A DNA stretch of 27,118 bases, taken from Methanosarcinaceae archaeon. GTDB lineage: Archaea; Halobacteriota; Methanosarcinia; Methanosarcinales; Methanosarcinaceae. Position 1 is the stretch's first letter; each line of letters starts with the position of its first letter. The translations under genes were made by a program, and so were the position numbers. The stretch spans positions 1 to 27,118 of the forward strand of contig JAUSPM010000124.1 in the NCBI GenBank assembly GCA_030655675.1. Reading direction: 5' to 3'. The notes below the pieces were generated by a model that was not told the DNA's origin, made no database searches, and saw only the letters and a program-made list of their open reading frames with translations. Below, in pieces: positions 1 to 6,570 of this stretch.

Positions 1-4
1 TGTG

Positions 5-130
5 CAAGAAAATTCTCCCTTCGGTCGAATTAACTCGCACTATATGTTTATAAAACATATACTACAAGAAAATCTTCGCTAACGCTCAGATTTACTCGCA
101 CCATATATTTAGAAAATATATACTACAAGA
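5..130. repeat. Two 60-bp tandem units with paired palindromes upstream of rpl44e
   Basis: Two head-to-tail units (5-64 and 65-125) followed by the first five bases of a third. Each unit reads CAAGAAAA, then an imperfect stem (AATTC/GAATT in unit 1, AAATCT/AGATTT in unit 2), then ACTCGCA, then an AT palindrome (ATATGTTTA...AACATAT in unit 1, ATATATTTA...AAATATAT in unit 2), then ACTA. The two stems have different sequences in the two units, yet pairing is kept, which suggests selection on structure. The block ends about 30 bases before the first ribosomal gene. It could be promoter or operator DNA, the edge of a longer repeat array cut off by the window, or a terminator of the preceding gene. 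Function is not known. Confidence 0.6.
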
Positions 131-161
131 TAATTAATTCACAATTAATAAGGTGTAAATT

Positions 162-440
162 ATGAAGATACCAAAGAGATTCAGGACACACTGTCCTTCA
201 TGCAAAAAGCACACAGTGCACATTGCAGAAAGAGTAAAAAAAGGAAAAGCGTCGTCTATGACACGTATTGTAAGACAGAAGAAACGCCAGACTGGTATTG
301 GAAACAGTGGTAAGTTCTCAAAGGTGCCTGGTGGCGACAAGCCAACAAAGCGAGTGTCACTGAAATACCGCTGCACCGAATGTAACAAATCACACCAGAG
401 ACCATGCTTCAGGGCAAAGAAATTCGATTTTAAGGAGTGA
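162..440 (+). CDS. rpl44e: 50S ribosomal protein L44e (eL42)
   Basis: This 92-residue basic protein is the archaeal/eukaryotic large-subunit ribosomal protein eL42, found near the tRNA exit site. The zinc ribbon is complete: Cys11-x2-Cys14 near the N-terminus and Cys71-x2-Cys74 near the C-terminus. Between them lies the Lys/Arg-rich loop with the GGDKPTKRV stretch that is characteristic of the family. Length is normal. The ATG start has AAGGTG about seven bases upstream. It is the first gene of a tight operon, and the eS27 ribosome binding site sits in its last codons. Identification is secure. Confidence 0.97.
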   Translation: MKIPKRFRTHCPSCKKHTVHIAERVKKGKASSMTRIVRQKKRQTGIGNSGKFSKVPGGDKPTKRVSLKYRCTECNKSHQRPCFRAKKFDFKE

Positions 441-445
441 TATTG

Positions 446-622
446 GTGGCTATACCAAAAAGCAGATTTTTACGTGTAAAATGCAATGATTGTGAGAATG
501 AACAGGTTATTTTTGGAAGCGCGAGCCGTAAGGTCACATGTACAGTATGTGGCAGGACCCTTGCAGAATCAACCGGTGGCAAATCCACGATCACAACGCA
601 TATTCTTGAAGTACTTGAGTAA
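446..622 (+). CDS. rps27e: 30S ribosomal protein S27e (eS27)
   Basis: A 58-residue small-subunit ribosomal protein with a four-cysteine zinc finger: Cys13-x2-Cys16 and Cys32-x2-Cys35 counted from the chosen start. The segments RFLRVKCNDC and CGRTLAESTGGK are family signatures. Three in-frame starts exist: GTG 437, TTG 443 and GTG 446. I chose GTG 446 because the Shine-Dalgarno-like GGAGTGAT (434-441) lies just ahead of it, whereas GTG 437 lies inside that motif. TTG 443 would add one residue and cannot be excluded. The gene follows rpl44e with almost no gap, so the two zinc ribosomal proteins are probably co-translated. Confidence 0.95.
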   Translation: MAIPKSRFLRVKCNDCENEQVIFGSASRKVTCTVCGRTLAESTGGKSTITTHILEVLE

Positions 623-647
623 ACCTTTGTGTACAAAGTGATGCGTG

Positions 648-1448
648 ATGGAAAATAACGAAGTTTGGCCGGAAACAGGCGATTTTGTAGTCTGTACTGT
701 CATCAATGTAACTGATTTTGGTGCTTACACCAAACTTGAGGAATTTGGTGACAAAGAAGGTTTTATCCATATATCCGAAGTCAAAGCCGGATGGGTAAAA
801 TACGTAAGAGACCATGTCCGTGAAGGACAAAAGATCGTATGTAAGGTACTGAATGTTGATTCGTCACGTCGTCATATTGACCTTTCTTTAAAGGATGTCA
901 ACGATCACCAAAAGCGCGCAAAGATACAGGATTGGAAGAACGAACAAAAAGGTGCAAAATGGTTGCAGTTCGTTGCTGAGGAAACAGAGACCGACAATAA
1001 GGTCATGCAGACTGTCTATGACACGATCAATGATAAATTCGGAAGTATATATCTTGCGTTCGAAGATGCTGCAATTAACGGTATTGACTCTTTTGCAGAT
1101 ACCGGCATCAGCGAGAAAGTGATTCAAAGTATTTTAAAAGTTGCTCAGATAAACATAAAACTTCCATTTGTTAATATTGCAGGTTATGTTGACCTTACAT
1201 CTGATAAACCAAATGGCATTGACATTATTAAGAAAGCACTTAAAGCTGCAGGCAAAGTGAAAAAGGATGAGGTCAAGGTCGATATAAGTTATGTTGGTGC
1301 GCCAAGATATCGAATAAAGGTTATTGCACCTGATTACAAAACAGCTGAAGGTATTTTGAAGAAAGCAGCAACGGCTGCAATCGATGCAATTGTAAAAGAT
1401 GACGGAAAAGGCATATTCTACAGGCATATTGAATCTGTTAAGGCGTGA
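648..1448 (+). CDS. eif2a: Translation initiation factor 2 subunit alpha (aIF2-alpha)
   Basis: A 266-residue alpha subunit of the heterotrimeric archaeal aIF2, which delivers initiator Met-tRNA to the small subunit. The N-terminal S1 RNA-binding domain (about residues 10-85) contains VTDFGAYTKLEEF, GFIHISEV and the HIDLSLKDV end typical of the family. A helical middle domain (about 90-170) and the alpha-beta C-terminal domain (about 175-266) that contacts the gamma subunit follow. Length is normal. I prefer ATG 648 to the upstream GTG 645. The gene lies in the classic archaeal order eL42-eS27-aIF2alpha-Nop10, and its end overlaps the ribosome binding region of nop10. Confidence 0.97.
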   Translation: MENNEVWPETGDFVVCTVINVTDFGAYTKLEEFGDKEGFIHISEVKAGWVKYVRDHVREGQKIVCKVLNVDSSRRHIDLSLKDVNDHQKRAKIQDWKNEQKGAKWLQFVAEETETDNKVMQTVYDTINDKFGSIYLAFEDAAINGIDSFADTGISEKVIQSILKVAQINIKLPFVNIAGYVDLTSDKPNGIDIIKKALKAAGKVKKDEVKVDISYVGAPRYRIKVIAPDYKTAEGILKKAATAAIDAIVKDDGKGIFYRHIESVKA

Positions 1449-1455
1449 TGGTTTT

Positions 1456-1620
1456 TTGGGAATTAAAATTCGTAGATGTGTGCAGTGTAAGCGATACACA
1501 ATGGACGATATCTGTCCAAAATGCAGCGGCATAACTATAAGTCCACAGCCGGCTCGTTTTTCCCCACTTGATCCTTATGGAAAATATCGCCGAATGGCTA
1601 AAAAAGAGGATGCAACATGA
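1456..1620 (+). CDS. nop10: H/ACA RNP component Nop10
   Basis: A 54-residue Nop10, the small zinc protein that binds Cbf5 in the H/ACA guide RNP for rRNA pseudouridylation. The zinc site is Cys8-x2-Cys11 ... Cys20-x2-Cys23, followed by the hallmark RFSPLDPYGKYRR. The frame stays open upstream to 1399, but that extension overlaps aIF2-alpha and is not conserved in type. The family begins MGxKIRxC, which places the start at TTG 1456, preceded by GTGATGG inside the aIF2-alpha stop region. A TTG start in a core gene implies weak or coupled translation. Its stop overlaps the next start (ATGA). Confidence 0.95.
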   Translation: MGIKIRRCVQCKRYTMDDICPKCSGITISPQPARFSPLDPYGKYRRMAKKEDAT

Positions 1621-2402
1621 AGGAAAATAAGATTGTCCGATTGAAAGATGATATTAAACTAAACAATCCTATATTGTTAGTTGGACTTCCCGGAGTAGGT
1701 CACGTTGGGAAACTTGTTGCAGAGCATCTGATCGAGGAATTGAATGCTGAAAAGATCATTGAGATATATTCACCTCATTTTCCGCCACAGGTCTTGGTCA
1801 ATGATGACAGTACCATAAAACTTGTGAATAATGAAATATTTTCCTGCAAAGCGAATGATAAGGATATTCTTATTTTAACCGGTGACCACCAGAGTTCAAG
1901 CACTGAAGGTCACTATGAACTTGGTGATCTGTATCTTGATCTTGCTGAAGAGTTTGGCGTTTCAAGGATATATACACTTGGAGGTTTCCCAACAGGTCAA
2001 TTGACTCACACCGATGGAGTTATTGGTGCAGTTAATAATCATGATTTGATCGAGGAAATGGAACAATACGGTATCGAGTTCAAGGAGGGTGAACCCGGTG
2101 GTGGAATTGTCGGAGCATCAGGGTTGCTGCTGGGACTGAGTAAATTCAGGAAACTGGATGCGTTGTGTGTTATGGGATTCACATCAGGTTATTTGGTTGA
2201 TCCAAAAAGTGCCCAGTTCTTGCTTGGTATATTAAGCAAGATACTTGGTGTTGATATAGATGTAACTCCTCTCGAGGAGCGGGCAAAAGAGATGGAAAAG
2301 ATTGCGGCACAACTTGCTGAAATGGAACAACAACAGCGACAAGGGCAGCAACAGTTTTTGCCTAATACTTCTAGTGACGAGGACCTGCGATATATCGGAT
2401 AA
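1617..2402 (+). CDS. PAC2-family proteasome assembly chaperone
   Basis: A 261-residue protein of the PAC2 superfamily (archaeal PbaB/COG2047 type), proposed to act as a chaperone in 20S proteasome assembly. The N-terminal GLPGVGHVGKLVAEHLI (about residues 23-39) is the family signature. It is followed by DILILTGDHQ, the YTLGGFPTG loop and PGGGIVGASGLLLGL. The C-terminus from about 215 is a charged, Gln-rich helix (EMEQQQRQGQQQ), probably a coiled coil or disordered tail. The start overlaps the nop10 stop by four bases, so translation is coupled. Linkage of nop10 and PAC2 is common in Euryarchaeota. Confidence 0.88.
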   Translation: MKENKIVRLKDDIKLNNPILLVGLPGVGHVGKLVAEHLIEELNAEKIIEIYSPHFPPQVLVNDDSTIKLVNNEIFSCKANDKDILILTGDHQSSSTEGHYELGDLYLDLAEEFGVSRIYTLGGFPTGQLTHTDGVIGAVNNHDLIEEMEQYGIEFKEGEPGGGIVGASGLLLGLSKFRKLDALCVMGFTSGYLVDPKSAQFLLGILSKILGVDIDVTPLEERAKEMEKIAAQLAEMEQQQRQGQQQFLPNTSSDEDLRYIG

Positions 2403-2419
2403 GGAAGGGCAGGGATCGC

Positions 2420-3589
2420 ATGCAAATCAATGCAGACCTGCATGTCCATTCTAAGTATTCTATGGCTTCATCTCCAAAGATGGAGTTACCAACTATTGCA
2501 GTTGAGGCTGCAAAGAAGGGAATTGATCTTGTAGGGACAAGCGATTGCATTCATCCTAAATGGCTTCTGGAAATTAAGCAGGCGGCTGTTGATGATGAAA
2601 CAATTCGAATAAATGATACTGATTTTGTACTTACAACCGAGATCGAAGATAAGAACAGGGTTCATCACCTGTTGATCTTGCCTTCGATATCAAAGGCTGA
2701 GGAACTTGCTGAGTTCATGGGGAAGTATGGCAATCTGGCAGCAGATGGTCGTCCAACCATTAAACTTGATGGAGTTGAGATCGCAGAGGCTGCGAAAGAT
2801 ATTGGTGCGCTGGTGGGTCCCTGTCATGCATTCACACCATGGACTGCACTGTATGCGGCACATGATTCCCTGAAGGATTGTTATGGCGACATGACGGATT
2901 ATATTTCTTTTGTTGAACTAGGGCTCAGCGCGGATAGCGATTATGCAGACCGTATTAAAGAATTGCAAAGATTGACGTTCCTTACGAATTCCGATGCACA
3001 TTCACCCTGGCCTGATAAACTTGCACGTGAGTTCACACGGTTTGAAGTGCCGGAAGTTACTTTTGATGGACTGAAAAAGTCGATCCTCCGTGAGGGTGGT
3101 TATAAGTCCACGCTCAATGTGGGTTTTTATCCGCAGGAAGGAAAGTACAACAATTCAGCATGTATCAAGTGTTTTACAAATTATACACTCGACGAATGCC
3201 TGTCAAACAACTGGCGATGTTCCTGCGGTGGTCGTATCAAGAAAGGTGTAAGCGACCGCATAAATGAACTTGCGGATTTCGATAAACCTGTACATCCCGA
3301 TTACCGCCCTGATTATGTCCACATTATCCCGCTTGCGGAGATAATTATGATGGCTGTGGGACATTCGAGCACCAGTACAAAAGGTGTCCAGACTCCATGG
3401 AATGCACTAATTGAGCGATTCGGTAGTGAGGTTACGGTGCTTCTTGAGGCAGACCCTGATGAACTGGGAATTGTAGATAAAAGGATCGTTGATGCGATAC
3501 TCGCCTTCCGGCGCAATGAAGTTATTATCCATCCGGGCGGTGGCGGGAAATATGGCTGGATCGAACTGCCACAGGGTGGCAAGGCGTGA
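2420..3589 (+). CDS. DNA repair endonuclease Q (EndoQ), PHP domain
   Basis: A 389-residue endonuclease Q, which nicks DNA 5' of deaminated bases such as uracil and hypoxanthine. The PHP metal site is visible: D6-x-H8-x-H10, SD42xxH45, E74, H82/H83, H136 (GPCHAFTPW) and D192-x-H194 (NSDAHSPWP). A zinc-binding insert follows with Cys248, Cys251, Cys260, Cys267 and Cys269. The C-terminal region holds a helix-hairpin-helix-like segment (DELGIVDKRIVDAILAFRRNE) and a Gly-rich end (HPGGGGKYG). Length and domain order fit EndoQ. It follows the PAC2 gene after 17 bases and is probably the last gene of the operon. Confidence 0.92.
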   Translation: MQINADLHVHSKYSMASSPKMELPTIAVEAAKKGIDLVGTSDCIHPKWLLEIKQAAVDDETIRINDTDFVLTTEIEDKNRVHHLLILPSISKAEELAEFMGKYGNLAADGRPTIKLDGVEIAEAAKDIGALVGPCHAFTPWTALYAAHDSLKDCYGDMTDYISFVELGLSADSDYADRIKELQRLTFLTNSDAHSPWPDKLAREFTRFEVPEVTFDGLKKSILREGGYKSTLNVGFYPQEGKYNNSACIKCFTNYTLDECLSNNWRCSCGGRIKKGVSDRINELADFDKPVHPDYRPDYVHIIPLAEIIMMAVGHSSTSTKGVQTPWNALIERFGSEVTVLLEADPDELGIVDKRIVDAILAFRRNEVIIHPGGGGKYGWIELPQGGKA

Positions 3590-3655
3590 AAACCAGAGGC
3601 TAAAACGGATGTTCAAAAACAGAGGTCACTGACGGATTTTTATGTATTCTCGATA

Positions 3656-3667
3656 CCTATATAATAG
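3656..3667 (+). promoter_or_regulatory. TATA box for tRNA-Ser
   Basis: CCTATATAATAG lies about 40-50 bases upstream of the tRNA 5' end and follows an AT-rich tract. It matches the archaeal TATA consensus, and a transcription start about 25 bases downstream would leave a short 5' leader. There is no other gene on this strand before the tRNA. Confidence 0.55.
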
Positions 3668-3705
3668 ATTAAGACCTTCAAAAGCCAATTATTAGATCAA
3701 CATTT

Positions 3706-3821
3706 GCCGAGGTGGCAGAGCGGACTAATCCAACGGTGATCTCACCTTGGAGTCTATACGCGGCAGGCTCGAGACTTGTTTTCCCTGACGGGATGCTTGG
3801 GTTCGAATCCCAACCTCGGCG
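3706..3821 (+). tRNA. tRNA-Ser (anticodon CGA) with probable 28-nt D-loop intron
   Basis: The acceptor stem GCCGAGG (3706-3712) pairs with CCTCGGC (3814-3820), and G3821 is the serine-type discriminator. The T-arm is TTGGG/TTCGAAT/CCCAA (3797-3813). A long type II variable arm has a CCC/GGG stem (3783-3792). The anticodon arm is GCAGG / CTCGAGA / CTTGT (3763-3779) with anticodon CGA at 3770-3772. The D-arm is too long unless an insert is removed. The insert carries a bulge-helix-bulge motif: GACT (3723-3726) pairs with AGTC (3751-3754), flanked by three-base bulges AAT (3727-3729) and TAT (3755-3757). Cutting at the usual bulge position removes 3729-3756 and leaves 88 nt, normal for tRNA-Ser. 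The D-stem then has G-C and C-G pairs but an A-C mismatch, which is a weak point. Confidence 0.85.
3729..3756 (+). other. Predicted noncanonical tRNA intron (BHB type)
   Basis: The predicted 28-nt intron folds as a hairpin: CCAA (3730-3733) with TTGG (3747-3750), a single bulged C, then GGTG/CACC closing an ATCT tetraloop. The splice sites sit in two three-base bulges separated by four base pairs, which is the substrate geometry of archaeal tRNA splicing endonuclease. Its place in the D-loop, not at 37/38 in the anticodon loop, is noncanonical. Exact cut positions could shift by a base because the 3' bulge may be TAT or TATA. Confidence 0.7.
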
Positions 3822-3836
3822 CTTTTTGTTTTTTTT
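3822..3836 (+). terminator. Oligo-T terminator after tRNA-Ser
   Basis: Directly after the tRNA 3' end there is C followed by five T, one G and eight or more T. T-runs of this kind terminate archaeal RNA polymerase, so the tRNA is probably transcribed alone and not with the transporter gene that follows. Confidence 0.6.
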
Positions 3837-3858
3837 AACACTCATCCATCTTTGGCAC

Positions 3859-3888
3859 ACTGTTAACAACAGTATCTGCAATATAATT
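3859..3888 (+). promoter_or_regulatory. Palindrome plus TATA box ahead of SulP gene
   Basis: A perfect inverted repeat, ACTGTT-AAC-AACAGT (3859-3873), is followed seven bases later by a TATA-like AATATAATT (3880-3888). The TATA box lies about 25 bases before the ATG at 3910 and there is no clear Shine-Dalgarno, so the transcript is probably leaderless. The palindrome sits where an operator would affect TFB/TBP binding. This is inference from position only. Confidence 0.4.
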
Positions 3889-3909
3889 AACAATTTTATT
3901 GGATAAATT

Positions 3910-5388
3910 ATGGTTACATCTTTAAGAAACAACTGGTTTAGCAATATCCGTGGCGATATTCTCGCCGGTATCGTCGTAGCGCTGGCACTGATCCCGGAGG
4001 CTATTGCTTTCTCCATCATCGCCGGTGTAGATCCCAAAGTGGGGCTCTACGCTTCCTTCTCTATCGCTGTGATAATCGCCTTTGTCGGCGGTCGCCCGGG
4101 AATGATATCTGCAGCCACTGGTGCAATGGCGCTGCTGATGGTAACTCTGGTCAGGGAGCACGGTCTTGAATATCTGCTGGCAGCCACCCTGCTTACCGGT
4201 GTACTTCAGATCTGTGCAGGATACCTGAGACTGGGTTCGTTGATGCGTTTTGTAGCTCACTCGGTGGTTACAGGCTTCGTCAACGCCCTGGCAATTCTTA
4301 TATTACTGGCACAACTGCCGGAACTCACCGGAGTTACCTGGCACGTCTACGCCATGACCGCAGGCGGTCTGGCGATCATCTACCTATTTCCATATATCAC
4401 CAAGTCGATACCCTCACCACTGGTCACGATCGTGGCGCTGACTGGTATTGCCATGGCATTGAATCTCGACATTCGCACTGTGGGTGACATGGGTCAACTG
4501 CCTGACACCCTGCCAATATTCCTTTGGCCCAGCGTACCGCTCAACTTTGAGACCCTGAGAATTATTTTACCATACTCAATATCCTTAGCGATAGTGGGTT
4601 TGCTCGAATCGCTTATGACAGCCACCATTATCGACGACCTGACCGATACTTCCAGTGACAAGAATCGCGAGTGCAAAGGGCAGGGGCTGGCCAATATAGG
4701 TGCCGGTCTTCTGGGTGGTATGGCAGGATGCGCGATGATCGGTCAGTCGATCATCAACGTACGCTCCGGTGGACGTACCCGCCTCTCCACTCTTTCGGCA
4801 GGAGTATTCCTGCTGTTGATGGTGGTTTTCCTTGATGAGTGGGTTGCCCTGATCCCTATGGCTGCACTGGTTGCTGTGATGATCATGGTCTCCATCGGTA
4901 CCTTTAATTGGGAGTCGCTACGCAATATGAAGAAGCATCCGTTCAGTGCCAACATCATAATGGCGTCCACAGTGATAGTTGTGGTTGCTACCCATAACCT
5001 CGCTTATGGTGTCTTCGTTGGTGTTTTGCTGGCTGCGATGTTCTTTGCTAACAAGGTGGCTCAATTTAAGCATGCTACATCGGAAGTGAGCGAAGATGGC
5101 ACGCTACGCACTTACCGGATTGTAGGTCAGGTATTTTTTGCCTCGGCCGACAAGTTTGTGGAGTTTTTCAACTTTAAAGAAGTGGTTGAGAGTGTAGTTA
5201 TCGATCTTTCGCAGGCGCACTTCTGGGATATCACCGCCGTGGCGGCGCTGGACAAAGTGGTGCTCAAGTTCCGCCGTGAGGGGACTGAAGTGGAGGTCCT
5301 TGGACTAAACGAGGCCAGTGCCACCATTGTCGACCGTTTCGCTATACACGACAAGCCGGATGCTGCAGAAAGGCTGATAGCCCACTGA
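3910..5388 (+). CDS. SulP-family inorganic anion transporter with STAS domain
   Basis: A 492-residue SLC26/SulP membrane transporter for an anion such as sulfate, bicarbonate or molybdate. The substrate cannot be told from sequence. The N-terminal signature DILAGIVVALALIPEAIAF and the following GLYASF are diagnostic. About ten to twelve hydrophobic helices run to residue 385, with the conserved MTATIIDD segment near 235 and the GQSIINVRSGGRTRLS loop near 275-295. A cytoplasmic STAS domain follows (about 395-490; VVIDLSQAHFWDITAVAALDKV). It is paired with a universal stress protein gene 41 bases downstream. Base composition is clearly GC-richer than the flanking archaeal genes, and the protein reads like gammaproteobacterial SulP proteins, so horizontal transfer is likely. 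Confidence 0.93.
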   Translation: MVTSLRNNWFSNIRGDILAGIVVALALIPEAIAFSIIAGVDPKVGLYASFSIAVIIAFVGGRPGMISAATGAMALLMVTLVREHGLEYLLAATLLTGVLQICAGYLRLGSLMRFVAHSVVTGFVNALAILILLAQLPELTGVTWHVYAMTAGGLAIIYLFPYITKSIPSPLVTIVALTGIAMALNLDIRTVGDMGQLPDTLPIFLWPSVPLNFETLRIILPYSISLAIVGLLESLMTATIIDDLTDTSSDKNRECKGQGLANIGAGLLGGMAGCAMIGQSIINVRSGGRTRLSTLSAGVFLLLMVVFLDEWVALIPMAALVAVMIMVSIGTFNWESLRNMKKHPFSANIIMASTVIVVVATHNLAYGVFVGVLLAAMFFANKVAQFKHATSEVSEDGTLRTYRIVGQVFFASADKFVEFFNFKEVVESVVIDLSQAHFWDITAVAALDKVVLKFRREGTEVEVLGLNEASATIVDRFAIHDKPDAAERLIAH

Positions 5389-5429
5389 GGATAGAGTTTG
5401 GACTTAGGATTAAGGAGTTGAAGTTAACA

Positions 5430-6272
5430 ATGACCAATGTAATCGCATGTATTGACGGCACCGAGGTATCTAACTCTGTGTGTGACTATGGAGTATGGGC
5501 AAGCAAACGTATGAATGCCCCACTGGAATTTTTGCACGTATTAGAAAAATCTGAATATCCTGTAAAGAGTGATCTCAGTGGTAGTATCGGCCTGGGTAGT
5601 CGCAAGACCCTGCTGGATGAACTGGCCGCCATAGATGAGAAGCGCGGCAAATTGGCGATGGAGCAAGGCAAGATGATGCTCGATGACGCAGTGGGGAAGG
5701 CTGTTGCCAACGGTATAGACTCCCCCTTACTCCGACAGTATCACGGTAACCTGGTGGAGATCCTTACTGAGATAGAGGAGTCGAGCCGATTGTTTGTTAT
5801 GGGTAAGCATGATGAGCACTTGCGAGCACATGTTGGTAGCCGTCTTGAGACTGTGGTTCGTACAATGCACAGGCCAATCCTCATCACCACATCCAAATTC
5901 GAACCACCACAACGGGTGATGATTGCTTTTGACGGTAGCGCCACAACACGCAAGGGGATAAAGATTATTGCCAAAAGTCCACTGTTTCGTGGTTTGCCCT
6001 GCCATCTGGTTATGGTTGGCAAAGAGAACGAAGCCAACCGCGAACAGATTCTCTGGGCACAGAAAACCCTTGAAGATGCCGGTTTTGAGGCTCCTGCCAC
6101 TATCATCGACGGTGAGGTTGAGCGCTCGTTGGGTGACTATCGATCGGCTCACGAGATCGACATGCTGATCATGGGGGCCTATGGCCATTCGGTGATCCGT
6201 CGCTTCCTTGTGGGAAGCACTACCACCGACGTGATTCGCAATACCTCGATACCGGTGCTGCTGTTGCGTTAG
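5430..6272 (+). CDS. Tandem-domain universal stress protein (UspA family)
   Basis: A 280-residue cytoplasmic protein with two Usp domains (about 1-140 and 150-280). The second domain has the complete ATP-binding motif G-x2-G-x9-G-S (GAYGHSVIRRFLVGS) and ends IPVLLLR. The first has a degraded version (MGKHDEHLRAHVGS), so only one half may bind nucleotide. The start is ATG 5430. An upstream TTG at 5418 abuts the AAGGAG motif and is less likely, although spacing from AAGGAG to the ATG is long. It follows the SulP gene closely and shares its higher GC content. SulP-Usp pairs occur in proteobacteria, where the Usp protein is thought to tune or accompany the transporter. Confidence 0.92.
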   Translation: MTNVIACIDGTEVSNSVCDYGVWASKRMNAPLEFLHVLEKSEYPVKSDLSGSIGLGSRKTLLDELAAIDEKRGKLAMEQGKMMLDDAVGKAVANGIDSPLLRQYHGNLVEILTEIEESSRLFVMGKHDEHLRAHVGSRLETVVRTMHRPILITTSKFEPPQRVMIAFDGSATTRKGIKIIAKSPLFRGLPCHLVMVGKENEANREQILWAQKTLEDAGFEAPATIIDGEVERSLGDYRSAHEIDMLIMGAYGHSVIRRFLVGSTTTDVIRNTSIPVLLLR

Positions 6273-6353
6273 TTTGTGGCTTTATTTGCCCCTATCAACC
6301 TATCACTTGACTGTACGTCTTTGTTTAGTTGTTTTTATTGCCGAGTTAACAAA

Positions 6354-6366
6354 CCGCCGCAGGCGG
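6354..6366. terminator. GC-rich hairpin downstream of the Usp gene
   Basis: CCGCC-GCA-GGCGG forms a five-base-pair stem in an otherwise AT-rich gap. Together with a second hairpin at 6509-6524 it lies between the convergent Usp and MFS genes, which fits a terminator or a small mobile palindrome. No strong T-run follows. Confidence 0.35.
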
Positions 6367-6508
6367 CGCTTCCCATGATATCAAATAATTAGTTGACACA
6401 TGACCTAAGTTTCATTTTCACACGCTCTATGAATATAGTTCAAGTAGAATTATGGGGAATGGACAAAAGAAATTGAATTTATATTTATATTTTTGTTCGA
6501 TGGGGTAT

Positions 6509-6524
6509 GCCGCCTGACGGCGGT
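6509..6524. terminator. GC-rich hairpin downstream of the MFS gene
   Basis: GCCGCC-TGAC-GGCGGT forms a six-pair stem (one G-T wobble) about 50 bases past the stop codon of the minus-strand MFS gene. It shares the CCGCC/GGCGG core with the hairpin at 6354-6366. The 298-base gap 6273-6570 otherwise holds nothing recognisable. Confidence 0.35.
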
Positions 6525-6570
6525 TACTGCGTTATTTGTGGTATTTGAAAACAAAACTATGTCCGTTTCT

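Noticed and set aside
1399..1455. N-terminal extension of Nop10
   Set aside because: It lies inside the aIF2-alpha coding region in another frame and adds residues absent from the family.
3736..3758. Anticodon GGA read from TTGGAGT as tRNA-Ser(GGA)
   Set aside because: The flanking sequence (TCACC and CTATA) cannot form an anticodon stem. The CTCGAGA loop at 3768-3774 has a full five-pair stem, so the TTGG part belongs to the intron.
5727..6188. Long minus-strand ORFs opposite the universal stress protein
   Set aside because: Expected on the reverse of a GC-richer gene; the plus-strand frame has clear Usp motifs.
3706..6524. Integrative element at tRNA-Ser
   Set aside because: No integrase gene and no second copy of the tRNA 3' end was seen, so only transfer of the SulP-Usp pair is proposed.
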